Virus record (IMG/VR): IMGVR_UViG_3300005095_000026
Span: 1 to 39,804 of that record
DNA length: 39,804 bases
From: a virus
Strand: one strand, 5' to 3'
The notes under the pieces: generated by a model
Database searches by the model: none
Told to the model about the DNA's origin: nothing
What the model saw: only the letters and a program-made list of their open reading frames with translations
Program-made: the position numbers and the translations under genes
Shown: in pieces, positions 14,311 through 21,655 of the stretch
Position numbering within the stretch: the first letter of the stretch is position 1
Layout of the letters: every line of letters begins with the position of its first letter

Positions 14311-14384
14311 TTTAGAGTCCGCCAGTTGCAGGTAACTCTAAAAGTAAAGATTTAGCGTGAGTAGTTGGCTACAAACTTCTACTC
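14311..14384 (+). ncRNA. Structured 3' region or small RNA after cI
   Basis: In the gap after cI a stem TTTAGAGT/ACTCTAAA (14311-14318 with 14335-14342) is followed by GAGTAG/CTACTC (14359-14364 with 14379-14384), then a strong terminator. A CATAAT box at 14301 could start a separate RNA of about 120 bases; no matching -35 is clear. It may equally be the cI 3' untranslated region. Confidence 0.35.
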
Positions 14385-14393
14385 CTCCAAAAC

Positions 14394-14428
14394 AGCTCCA
14401 TGCCTTATAGGTGTGGGGCTTTTTTTTT
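14394..14428 (+). terminator. Strong intrinsic terminator after cI
   Basis: AGCTCCATGCC (14394-14404) pairs with GGTGTGGGGCT (14410-14420) over 11 bp with some G-U pairs, followed by nine Ts. Confidence 0.85.
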
Positions 14429-14478
14429 GCAGGGTTTAGCGGGTACTATCAGGGTGTCAGCAGAAAGGAGAAGCTAAT

Positions 14479-14571
14479 ATGTTAGCTTACGCTATATATA
14501 TCCTAACCAGCTTGGGATATTCTTTACTCGCAGCAGCACATCTTTTAAAGGCAATCGATATACTGCTGTAA
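14479..14571 (+). CDS. 30-residue hydrophobic peptide
   Basis: ATG 14479 follows AAAGGAG at a good distance and opens 30 codons for one hydrophobic helix (starts MLAYAIYILTS, ends KAIDILL). It is followed by an imperfect hairpin around 14585-14615. Short single-helix peptides next to structured RNA resemble type I toxins or small phage membrane regulators. It has no family match that I know. Confidence 0.45.
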   Translation: MLAYAIYILTSLGYSLLAAAHLLKAIDILL

Positions 14572-14650
14572 CTTTTTTACAAGCAAGAGAAGGAGTTGTA
14601 GCTCCTCTCTTGTCATTATATCGACTCTTTTCTGTATTTGTTTAGTGGAA

Positions 14651-15082
14651 TTAGTCCTGCTTATTGTAGCACATGATGCCATCATGTTCTATATTGTTGT
14701 ATTGCAGTACCATGCTGTAGCATTTTTCACTTGTTTTCTCTTTCAGGGCTATAACAGCATTTTTGTCGGCTACGCTATCATGCATGGTTAGAGTGTTGCC
14801 ATCCTCGGACACACCATAGATAGAGTTATCTGTTATTGCCATGTCGCTATCCATTGATACAAAATACCCATCAGAGCCAAAAATCACATAAACTATATTC
14901 CCACCATAAATAGTCATGGCCCAAATGGGATTAGTAACTTTTTTATCTCCTAAAAGTACATCACTACCATAATATCCAAGACTATTACTTTGTTTTTGTG
15001 CATTTACTCCTGGTGTCCCTCCTCCTGATGACCCACAGCCCAAAAAAAACAGAACTATTAAAAATAAAGCTATTTTTTTCAT
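14651..15082 (-). CDS. Small lipoprotein, probable lysogenic-conversion moron
   Basis: The 143-residue protein starts MKKIALFLIVLFFLGC, a signal peptide with lipobox FLGC (Cys16), then a glycine/serine linker and a beta-rich domain with two later cysteines. It is on the strand opposite to cI and the accessory operon, and a TATAAT box is present upstream near 15118-15123. Exported lipoproteins beside the repressor are often made in lysogens, for example for superinfection exclusion. That role is inferred only. Confidence 0.65.
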   Translation of the reverse strand: MKKIALFLIVLFFLGCGSSGGGTPGVNAQKQSNSLGYYGSDVLLGDKKVTNPIWAMTIYGGNIVYVIFGSDGYFVSMDSDMAITDNSIYGVSEDGNTLTMHDSVADKNAVIALKEKTSEKCYSMVLQYNNIEHDGIMCYNKQD

Positions 15083-15182
15083 AAATTATCCTTTGTTTTA
15101 AAAATACTTCTTACATTATATATAAAAAAACATATTAAAAAAAATGTGTAAGTTTTACTCAAAACGATAAAAAGGTAATAAT

Positions 15183-15215
15183 ATTCCCCTCATTAAGAAT
15201 ATATTAAGGGGAATT
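15183..15215. promoter_or_regulatory. CI/Cro operator, left-hand type, with rightward promoter
   Basis: ATTCCCCT (15183-15190) and AGGGGAAT (15207-15214) form an inverted pair. The block matches the 13441-13474 operator in inverted orientation, including flanking ATTACCATT. A TTAAGA and a TATATT about 16 bases apart overlap it, placing the accessory operon under repressor control. Confidence 0.6.
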
Positions 15216-15253
15216 ATATTACCATTCACTTATAAAACAAAAAAGGACAAAAT

Positions 15254-15400
15254 ATGAAACTAGCACTTTTGATCACCCTGCTTCTGGGAACTATACTTTT
15301 AGTCGCGGGAGCAACAAGCGAGATAAGAGCGTTTGAAGATATGAAAAAAGAGACGAGCAGCAAAAGTTTTGCATACACTATGTACGCATCAGTAAAGTAA
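15254..15400 (+). CDS. 48-residue membrane or secreted peptide
   Basis: ATG 15254 follows AAAAGGAC. The product begins MKLALLITLLLGTILLVAGA, one hydrophobic segment or signal anchor, followed by a charged tail. It is the first gene of the rightward operon, directly after the operator. Function unknown. Confidence 0.6.
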   Translation: MKLALLITLLLGTILLVAGATSEIRAFEDMKKETSSKSFAYTMYASVK

Positions 15401-15424
15401 AAAATCATTTAAAAAGGACAAGTT

Positions 15425-15772
15425 ATGATCGACACACACATGAGAGCTACAAGAAGTTTGACGGCTTCTGAACTAAAAAAGGTGCATTTTGACAATGCAG
15501 ACGCAGATGACAGAGCTATAGCAGAGAGCTACAAAGAACAAAACAACCCTGATATCATCATGACACATCAGGAGGCTATTGAAGCGGTGCATTCGCTAAA
15601 CTACATAGTAAAAAGCCTTGACAGGCAGGTAAAAGAGCTTGAGGCAGATAAGAGAGCACAGAGTGAGGTTATCTTATACCTCCAGGGTGAACTGGACAAG
15701 AAAACAAAAAAGATAAACGACAAAGCACTAAAAGCAGCTGCTACCCTACTCCTTAGAGAAAAGGCTGCATGA
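15425..15772 (+). CDS. Hypothetical coiled-coil protein
   Basis: The 115-residue protein starts at ATG 15425 with AAAAAGGAC upstream. Residues about 45-100 form a heptad-rich coiled coil. Its stop overlaps the next start (ATGATGG). No family recognised. Early-operon position suggests a host-takeover or regulatory role. Confidence 0.65.
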   Translation: MIDTHMRATRSLTASELKKVHFDNADADDRAIAESYKEQNNPDIIMTHQEAIEAVHSLNYIVKSLDRQVKELEADKRAQSEVILYLQGELDKKTKKINDKALKAAATLLLREKAA

Positions 15773-16173
15773 TGGGTGCGATAAGTTATACAGCAAAGCC
15801 AAAAAGAGTCAAAAAAGAGCTTCCTGAAGGCTACAAACGAAAAAATCCATGCAAATACAACAGAACAGCAGATGAGTCAAATGTACTCACCAGAAAAAGT
15901 GTCGAGTGGAGAGTAGTCAAAAAACATATCGAAGGCACTCCCCTCTCAGAGCTTGAAAAAGATGAAGATTTTAAACAGTATGTAGAAGAGATATATGAAT
16001 ATCTTGAGTACGGAAACGACAATCCAAACGAAAGTGATATCCACTTAAGAAAACAGATTTGCATCAAAAGAGCAAGAGACAATATAGTTAGAAAAAGTAA
16101 GCATGGCTTCTTCCAAGTTTCGACACATATCCCTGCTAAAAAGTTTGCAGATATAGACCAAAAAAGAAGCTAA
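15769..16173 (+). CDS. Hypothetical basic protein
   Basis: The 134-residue protein has a lysine-rich N terminus, an acidic stretch around 75-100 and a basic C terminus. No membrane segment or recognised domain. It overlaps the preceding gene and ends 55 bases before the TTGGAC repeat array, so it could be the protein that binds the array; that is a guess from position. Confidence 0.6.
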   Translation: MMGAISYTAKPKRVKKELPEGYKRKNPCKYNRTADESNVLTRKSVEWRVVKKHIEGTPLSELEKDEDFKQYVEEIYEYLEYGNDNPNESDIHLRKQICIKRARDNIVRKSKHGFFQVSTHIPAKKFADIDQKRS

Positions 16174-16228
16174 AAGATATAGCCATGGATATGATAAAAA
16201 AAGAGGCAAAAAAGAGTTAAAAAAGTTG

Positions 16229-16333
16229 TTGGACGGTTTTATTGGACAGTTGTTGGACACTCTATTGGACAGCTAGCTGTCCAATAAGCCGTCCAATAGA
16301 AAATCGTCCAATAGAAAACAGCTTATTGGACGG
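16229..16333. repeat. Eight-copy TTGGAC iteron-like array
   Basis: TTGGAC(A/G)-type sites occur at 16229, 16242, 16253 and 16265 (plus), then at 16277, 16289 and 16304 (inverted), then at 16326 (plus). Spacing is mostly 11-13 bp, about one helical turn. The centre is the perfect 20-bp palindrome TTGGACAGCTAGCTGTCCAA (16265-16284). The 192-base gap has no gene. Such arrays are bound cooperatively by replication initiators, partition proteins or repressors. Confidence 0.85.
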
Positions 16334-16365
16334 TATGAAAAAGAGGAAGAAAAACGAGGAAAAAA

Positions 16366-17616
16366 ATGGATAATAATTTTAAAAACTTTTTAAACAAAGT
16401 TGTTGCCAAAAGTGACCGTCTGGATATGGTCGTAAAAAGCTCCGGTTATGGCTTCAGTTTTTGGGCTGGGTTGGTGAGTATCATCGTCAGCTTTGTCATG
16501 GTCATAGCATCTTTAGTCGGTATATATCTAGCTTCAAATGTTGCGATAGGGGAGAGCGTAACAGTTGCGGGTATCACTTTTTCATCTTTTTTGATAAAAA
16601 GTGCGATCGTTGCTGTTTTTATAGCTATATATATAGCATTTGAGTTTCTAAAAACTTTTGCTTTTAGAGCTTTTATAAGTTCTCTTACTTTTAACGGTGC
16701 GTTTTTGATAGGTTCTATCATGATGCTAAGCATAGGATATGCGGCCCACAAAGGATATAACATCCTGGACCTGGAAGAGTTTACGATAAACACTCTCATC
16801 GGAGGAGGGCTGATACTATTTGTCATCTCAAATCTTATAGCTATAGCAACAAAAGAGAAGTCGATAGAGTGGTATGTCATAGCTGGTATAGTAGCGGTCA
16901 TAGCAGTCACAGGAGCGACTATCATGGCAAATATGCGAACTATAGACATAGTTGACAAATATGAGACGCAGAGGTTTAAAGAAAACCTTGAGAAAAACAG
17001 CTATGTAGTTGAGAGCAAAGAGGATAAAAGTGTAGCTTTGGGGCTTATAGACTCTGTAAAACAGGATATAAAAGACACTAAGCAGTACATAAAAGACAAA
17101 AAAACAGAGATCGCAGAGCTGAAAGCTGAAAACAAAAAGAGGATGAAGTATATAAAGACAAAAGTCTTTGTTGACAGAGAAAAAGCCCTAAAAGAGCAGT
17201 CCTGGAAGTTTAGAACGAGGCTAAAAGGTCTTCAAGGCGATCTGGCACGGCTGCAAAACGATCTTAGCTCACTATCTGCAAAGAGGCAGGAGAGCTACAA
17301 AGAGTTTGAAAAATCCAAACACGACCTGCTAAACACCAAAAAAGAGGTCGAAAGCAACTTTAACAACACTAGAGTCAAGACTATCCAAAAAGCCTCTGTT
17401 ATAGCCATCTGGGGAGAGGTTATATGTAGCTTTTTTATAGCTCTAAGCACGATAGTGCATGTTCTAAATCCAAACATAAAAGGAGCGGTCAAGATACAAA
17501 AAGGCATAGGCAAACACAGTGACAACGATATAGATATAAAAGATGTGAGAAAGCAACACCAAAAAAGCAAAACACAAAATCTTGAAAAACTGCTAAAGGA
17601 AGAGCAGGGAAAGTAA
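16366..17616 (+). CDS. Polytopic membrane/coiled-coil protein with -1 frameshift signal at its end
   Basis: The 416-residue protein starts at ATG 16366 after GAGG. It has four hydrophobic segments in the first 190 residues, a long coiled coil (about 220-330), another hydrophobic segment near 345-365 and a charged tail. No family recognised. The last codons read CAG GGA AAG TAA, so the heptamer GGGAAAG (17607-17613) sits in the correct frame directly before the stop and is followed after six bases by a GC stem-loop. A -1 slip would add the 17688-17915 frame, giving 516 residues. Possible roles include exclusion of other phages or envelope remodelling; none is shown. Confidence 0.8.
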   Translation: MDNNFKNFLNKVVAKSDRLDMVVKSSGYGFSFWAGLVSIIVSFVMVIASLVGIYLASNVAIGESVTVAGITFSSFLIKSAIVAVFIAIYIAFEFLKTFAFRAFISSLTFNGAFLIGSIMMLSIGYAAHKGYNILDLEEFTINTLIGGGLILFVISNLIAIATKEKSIEWYVIAGIVAVIAVTGATIMANMRTIDIVDKYETQRFKENLEKNSYVVESKEDKSVALGLIDSVKQDIKDTKQYIKDKKTEIAELKAENKKRMKYIKTKVFVDREKALKEQSWKFRTRLKGLQGDLARLQNDLSSLSAKRQESYKEFEKSKHDLLNTKKEVESNFNNTRVKTIQKASVIAIWGEVICSFFIALSTIVHVLNPNIKGAVKIQKGIGKHSDNDIDIKDVRKQHQKSKTQNLEKLLKEEQGK

Positions 17617-17640
17617 AACCCCCTGCAACGGCAACAGGGG
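17607..17640 (+). promoter_or_regulatory. Programmed -1 frameshift element
   Basis: Slippery heptamer G-GGA-AAG (17607-17613), stop codon TAA (17614-17616), six-base spacer, then stem CCCCTG/CAGGGG (17620-17625 with 17635-17640) with a 9-base loop. A second CAGGGG at 17641-17646 could pair instead. The heptamer is the one used by lambda G-T. Confidence 0.7.
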
Positions 17641-17687
17641 CAGGGGAGAAGCAAAGGTTAAAAAAAGATACCCCAAGCTTCGAGACG

Positions 17688-17915
17688 ATGAAAAACATCA
17701 TCCTCAAGATGAAGTACAGAGAGTATGAAAAAGACGGCAAAGTCTACAGGTTGCAGCCCAAAAGAGACGAGATCCTAAGAGAGCTGCAAAAAAACGGTTT
17801 GGATGTCGCCCCATGGTGGCTGACGAAGTACAACACTTCCAAGGTCGCCAACCTGGAGCTGATAGCTAAAAATATAGGTTATGCGTATAGAGAATTTACG
17901 AAGGAGAGAATATGA
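17688..17915 (+). CDS. Small basic protein, probably the frameshift extension of the membrane protein
   Basis: The 75-residue frame from ATG 17688 lacks a Shine-Dalgarno site. The same frame is open upstream back past the slippery site, encoding a Pro/Ala/Thr/Gly linker (KPPATATGAGEK) that would join it to the preceding protein. The domain is basic and helical with a tryptophan pair (APWWLTKYN). It may be made mainly or only as a fusion. Its stop overlaps the next ATG. Confidence 0.6.
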   Translation: MKNIILKMKYREYEKDGKVYRLQPKRDEILRELQKNGLDVAPWWLTKYNTSKVANLELIAKNIGYAYREFTKERI

Positions 17916-18070
17916 AGTATATATTTGGAACAGTTCTGTTTGCAGTGGCTCTGTTTACACTGGTATTTGCGGTGCATATATCGTTAAGTTATGGGAAGAT
18001 AGTAAATTATGAGACTTTAAAAAGCGGTGAGATGTATGATCATGAAGCTGTCAGGCAGTTGGGAGGGTAA
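17912..18070 (+). CDS. 52-residue single-helix membrane protein
   Basis: ATG 17912 overlaps the previous TGA and follows AAGGAGAG. One N-terminal hydrophobic helix (about 3-25) is followed by a short soluble tail. No family recognised. Confidence 0.6.
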   Translation: MKYIFGTVLFAVALFTLVFAVHISLSYGKIVNYETLKSGEMYDHEAVRQLGG

Positions 18071-18071
18071 C

Positions 18072-18305
18072 ATGAGCACAGCGATCACAATACTAGCCAT
18101 ACTGCTTTTTGTGCTGGTTGTCGCTTATTTTGCAGTTGATATCTATATTGGTCGCAAGATGTACAGACGAAAAAAGCCTGGCAGGCAGGCAAAAGCGAGA
18201 AAAAAAAGAGAAGAGGTGCTTAATTTTGAGGGTGACACCATCCTCGAAATGCCAAGCGGTTTTAAAGTTATGCCGGATGGGCAGATAGTTTTAATGGAGA
18301 TGTAA
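18072..18305 (+). CDS. 77-residue single-helix membrane protein
   Basis: I choose ATG 18072, which has GGGAGGG upstream and starts one base after the previous stop, over a longer frame starting at 18027. An N-terminal membrane helix (about 4-24) is followed by a strongly basic stretch (RKMYRRKKPGRQAKARKKRE) and an acidic end. The topology predicts the basic part in the cytoplasm. Function unknown. Confidence 0.65.
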   Translation: MSTAITILAILLFVLVVAYFAVDIYIGRKMYRRKKPGRQAKARKKREEVLNFEGDTILEMPSGFKVMPDGQIVLMEM

Positions 18306-18309
18306 AAAG

Positions 18310-18699
18310 ATGAAATTTGGACAAGAATTAATTGTAAAAAAAGAACTTAAATATAATGATATTGTCTCTTTTGAGAAGGGAGATATTTTAAAAGTAGTGG
18401 AGTATCAGGCTGGAAGCGGAATGCTATTAAAACATGAAGGATTATATGGCTTTATGGATTTTTTTTGGGGACACGGAGAAAGAGATAAAAAAATAAATGA
18501 ATTCTTTGAAATTGTGAATAATGTTTGTATTTGGACAGCAGAAGAAGAAGATTTGGTAGATTTTGGTGAAAATTCGTACTATACAAGTTGTGGTAATGAT
18601 TTTCTACTACTAGAAGGGACTCCAAGTGACAATAATATGAAGTACTGTTGCTATTGTGGAGATAAAATAGAGGAAAGCAGAGAGAACAACAGGAACTAA
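18310..18699 (+). CDS. Hypothetical protein with C-terminal zinc-ribbon-like motif
   Basis: The 129-residue protein starts at ATG 18310. The N-terminal part resembles a small beta-barrel; the C terminus carries YCCYCGDKIEE, a CxxCG knuckle seen at the end of many small phage proteins. It is the last gene of the rightward operon. Function unknown. Confidence 0.6.
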   Translation: MKFGQELIVKKELKYNDIVSFEKGDILKVVEYQAGSGMLLKHEGLYGFMDFFWGHGERDKKINEFFEIVNNVCIWTAEEEDLVDFGENSYYTSCGNDFLLLEGTPSDNNMKYCCYCGDKIEESRENNRN

Positions 18700-18786
18700 G
18701 CCTAAATCCTCGACCTATAAGGTGAGGTTCTCTCTTGCTTGGATTATATAGTTTTTTACCTTAAAATATTCTTGCAAATAAGGCAA

Positions 18787-18809
18787 AGATCACTTTTACC
18801 CCGTGATCT
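18787..18809. terminator. Hairpin between convergent operons
   Basis: AGATCAC (18787-18793) pairs with GTGATCT (18803-18809). It lies at the end of the leftward lysis operon, facing the end of the rightward operon, so it may stop both. T tracts are weak. Confidence 0.45.
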
Positions 18810-19011
18810 TCTCGAAAAAGCACTTTATCTCACTCTCTAAGGCGGTCAGCTTCTCTATACTGCCTTCACCTATGAGATTGTCCTGCTGTATCTTGTAGCT
18901 CATAGCTCCGTAAAAAAACGCTTCTTTCAGGATATGTTTAAAATACTTTTTTAAGACCTCTTCTTGAACACTCATGAACTCCTCAAAGCTCTCTTCCAGT
19001 ATCTTATCCAT
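18796..19011 (-). CDS. Small helical protein, last gene of lysis operon
   Basis: The 71-residue acidic, all-helical protein starts at ATG 19011, overlapping the endolysin stop. No signal peptide or membrane segment. Position suggests a lysis accessory or regulator; no family recognised. Confidence 0.55.
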   Translation of the reverse strand: MDKILEESFEEFMSVQEEVLKKYFKHILKEAFFYGAMSYKIQQDNLIGEGSIEKLTALESEIKCFFEKITG

Positions 19012-19522
19012 ACCAGATCACATCTTGAGGGTTTTCTACGCTTACATCTGCGTGTATGAAGGTTTTATATATACCTATGCGGTTAAAACCTGCATCGATC
19101 AGGGCTTTTAGTAGCAGATGCCTGTGTGTTGATCCGTAGACCTGTATGTCTGCCGCATCTCCTGCTAAGTGAGCCGATCTTGTATCGCCTCCGACTTCGT
19201 TGTTGTGAAATTTACAGCGAAAGCCTGAGAGTATGTTTATCGGACGGTTTATAAAAGTCCTAATCTCCTGCAGACGATCGAGTAGTTCAGGGTTCATATC
19301 TGCTTCGCCGCATCCGCAATGACACTCAAATTCAGACCTACTGAAATCTTTATAGAGCCTCCAGTCAATTGCACTTATTACCCCTGTCGCCATAATAACT
19401 TCTTTAGCTCCAAAAAGCTTGTCAGCTTCTTTTTTACCTAAGGCTGCTGCTGCTTGTCTGTAGAGCTGTTCTGTCTGCTCTTTGAAAAAGTTAAATTTAT
19501 TGTTATCTGTCGGTGCTGACAT
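19004..19522 (-). CDS. Endolysin, M15-type peptidase
   Basis: Cuts peptidoglycan peptides at the end of infection. The 172-residue protein has the M15 zinc-peptidase pattern: LSGFRCKFHN (about 98-107), SAHLAGDAADIQV with the zinc-binding H and D (about 120-132) and the second zinc histidine in FIHADV (about 158-163). An N-terminal helical region of about 60 residues precedes it. No signal peptide, so a holin is needed. It overlaps the lipoprotein gene by one base. Confidence 0.85.
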   Translation of the reverse strand: MSAPTDNNKFNFFKEQTEQLYRQAAAALGKKEADKLFGAKEVIMATGVISAIDWRLYKDFSRSEFECHCGCGEADMNPELLDRLQEIRTFINRPINILSGFRCKFHNNEVGGDTRSAHLAGDAADIQVYGSTHRHLLLKALIDAGFNRIGIYKTFIHADVSVENPQDVIWYG

Positions 19523-20238
19523 CAGTTACCTCCTCTGTGAAAAATTGTGTGTGTCCAATTTGTGCGGTTTTTGTATGCAGGATAGCTTTTTGCGACATCT
19601 ACGCTGATCTCCTCTTTGCTTAGCTTCTCATATCCATATTTGTCCGTGAAATACCAGGGTGTTCTTATATCTTCATCCATAGGCTTAAATCCTACATTGT
19701 AGTATCCGAGCGTCTCCTCTATCTCCCAAACTGGACGAGGTTTTGAGATATCTTCTAAGCTGTACGGAACATCACCTTCAACTTCTGCTATCAAAACTGC
19801 ATGACCTCCAAGCTGCTGGATAACGCCTGTCATGGTCGAAGGTGGGACCAGGTAGAAGTTCCAAGATAGTTGATCTGCTGGATAACCTTTTTTTAAGAGA
19901 GCTATATATAGGTGTATCATGGTGTCATCGCAGTCAACTTTTGCATTTGAAATATTTTCTATACCTGCTTCGATCTGTTTTTTAATCTTTTGTATCTCAT
20001 AGTAACTCGCAAAATTCCAGTGATCATATGCATTTACAGATTTTACTCGTCCTGTCTCAATCGCTTCGCTATCATATTGATAATCTGTATATTTATTATC
20101 TTTTATTACCTCCAAAATAGCGTTAAACTGCTGATTGTGAGTTTTTAGTGTTGGTATCTGTACACCTATTTGAGGCTTTACTGTATGATGTGAACATGCA
20201 GTAAAGATAAAAAGCACTACTAAAAATAGTTTTCTCAT
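19522..20238 (-). CDS. Lipoprotein with transglutaminase-like cysteine peptidase domain
   Basis: The 238-residue protein begins with a signal peptide and lipobox FTAC (Cys15). The body matches the bacterial transglutaminase-like cysteine peptidase pattern: VDCDDTMIHLYIALLKKGYP (nucleophile Cys about 102), GGHAVLIAEV (His about 145) and a following SLED acid. It lies between holin and endolysin, where a spanin might be expected. It may act on peptidoglycan cross-links or as an outer-membrane lysis factor. The domain is seen; the lysis role is inferred. Confidence 0.7.
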   Translation of the reverse strand: MRKLFLVVLFIFTACSHHTVKPQIGVQIPTLKTHNQQFNAILEVIKDNKYTDYQYDSEAIETGRVKSVNAYDHWNFASYYEIQKIKKQIEAGIENISNAKVDCDDTMIHLYIALLKKGYPADQLSWNFYLVPPSTMTGVIQQLGGHAVLIAEVEGDVPYSLEDISKPRPVWEIEETLGYYNVGFKPMDEDIRTPWYFTDKYGYEKLSKEEISVDVAKSYPAYKNRTNWTHTIFHRGGN

Positions 20239-20660
20239 TTTTCATCCTTTTTTCTATTTGCAATTTCTTCAAGCCGGTTAGCTATAATCATAAGTGCATT
20301 AAACTCACTAATCTCTTTTTTTGTATTTATCGCTATAACATTCCCTATAATGCTGTATACCTCTCCAAGAGCCAAAAGAGAGTAAACCCAAGCTATGAGC
20401 CCTGTTATGTCTTTTCCTGCTATTATAGCCCCTGCGGATGCGGCTATAGGGATAAGCAGGATCGTCAGTTTTTTGCCGATCCCGTATATCAGCATGTGAG
20501 ATGTTGCTTTTTTAAAGATTATCGCTTTTATATATCCTGTTATGGAATCGATAATCAAGAGAAAAAGCAAGATTCCCAACAGCTCTCCATCTAGTGCTAA
20601 AGTAGCAAACGCCCATGAAAAAGTGGCTACTACTATTCCTTTTATTTCAACAAATTCCAT
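20235..20660 (-). CDS. Holin (holin_4-like family)
   Basis: Forms membrane lesions that release the endolysin. The chosen ATG 20660 has AGGAAG nine bases upstream and gives 141 residues; a longer frame from 20702 adds an unlikely basic tail. Three hydrophobic segments are visible, the first two separated by LLIIDSITGYIKAIIFKK, a motif typical of this holin group. The C terminus is charged. It overlaps the lipoprotein gene by four bases (ATGA). Confidence 0.8.
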   Translation of the reverse strand: MEFVEIKGIVVATFSWAFATLALDGELLGILLFLLIIDSITGYIKAIIFKKATSHMLIYGIGKKLTILLIPIAASAGAIIAGKDITGLIAWVYSLLALGEVYSIIGNVIAINTKKEISEFNALMIIANRLEEIANRKKDEK

Positions 20661-20766
20661 TACTGCACACTTCCTATTTTTAAGTATCATCATCTTTTGC
20701 ACCTTTAAATGCTTTTTTTAGCAGTCCCTTGTTTGCTCATACTGCCACGCCCTGCCCAATAGGAAG

Positions 20767-21342
20767 TTATTTCAACTTCTGTTGAACTTCTGTAAAAATT
20801 TTATCTGTATATTTATCTACGCTATTTGCACCAGCAAAAAGTTTTATCAGACTTCTTAGTAGAAACTCATTGTCTTTTGCCCATTTAAACTTAGTAATTA
20901 CGAAGTTAACTATATCATCAACAAGAAGCTTTACTATTGTTTGCACAGGCTGCTTGTAAGCCTTGCCTATCTTTATAGCCGTTGTTATGGGCGGCTTGAC
21001 CTTTATATCGCCTGTGTCGATAATCAGCCCATTTTTCTCCATAAACTCCATGATAGGCTCATCTCCAAAAACAAGATCACCGCCATTAAAGGCGTGAACG
21101 CTGTCATCTGAATACTTTTCGATATCGCCACCGCCGTCAACACAACCGCTTGAAGCTATAACTGTCGCACCAGCAGCAACTGCTTCATGATCCATAAGTT
21201 CTATGATCTTACTTTTGCCAAGCTCTGTCGCATTGCCATCATCTGCCACAAGCTCCTCGCCGTCACTTACTACCGCTAAAAACCTGTCATTTTCGCCTAT
21301 ACCTCTGTCCAATATAAGACAGTCTGTTGTTACTTTGTACAT
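20767..21342 (-). CDS. Hypothetical protein of the tail/lysis interval
   Basis: The 191-residue protein starts at ATG 21342 with AGGAG upstream. The N-terminal half is beta-rich and acidic with several glycines; the C-terminal half is helical (about 115-190). No family recognised. It sits between the DGR cluster and holin, in a tail-fibre or lysis-associated position. Confidence 0.6.
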   Translation of the reverse strand: MYKVTTDCLILDRGIGENDRFLAVVSDGEELVADDGNATELGKSKIIELMDHEAVAAGATVIASSGCVDGGGDIEKYSDDSVHAFNGGDLVFGDEPIMEFMEKNGLIIDTGDIKVKPPITTAIKIGKAYKQPVQTIVKLLVDDIVNFVITKFKWAKDNEFLLRSLIKLFAGANSVDKYTDKIFTEVQQKLK

Positions 21343-21343
21343 T

Positions 21344-21655
21344 TTATTCTCCTATGTTTTTGATGCAATGATCTTTGTCGATCAGCTCTAAACCTCTACA
21401 GATAACTGTAAAAGGAAACCTTAACTCACCTGCCAACTTCCTGCGACCCATACCGGAGCTTATAGTCTCGTCCTCATCCCAGTCGAGAATCGCAGCTCCT
21501 AGTTGGTCTAGTCCAATCGCTACTTTTACCAGATATCTTAAGATCACCTCCTTTGTGCTGTATAGTAGATAGAACAAAAGCATAAAAACAAATACGGCAG
21601 GAGCAAGGGCATATACCAGGATCCAAGCGATCATGACGAGAAGTAGGTTTTTCAA
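21344..21655 (-). CDS. Hypothetical membrane protein
   Basis: The 103-residue protein has one or two N-terminal membrane helices (about 4-35) and a soluble C-terminal part. It overlaps the preceding gene by four bases. A second holin or antiholin is possible from position, but there is no family evidence. Confidence 0.55.
   Translation of the reverse strand: MKNLLLVMIAWILVYALAPAVFVFMLLFYLLYSTKEVILRYLVKVAIGLDQLGAAILDWDEDETISSGMGRRKLAGELRFPFTVICRGLELIDKDHCIKNIGE

Noticed and set aside
16446-16958. 170-codon minus-strand ORF
   Set aside because: Shadow of the membrane protein on the other strand; coding signals favour the plus frame.
17620-17646. Stem-loop after the membrane protein as terminator
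   Set aside because: No T run follows and the operon continues with overlapping genes; its spacing from GGGAAAG fits a frameshift stimulator.
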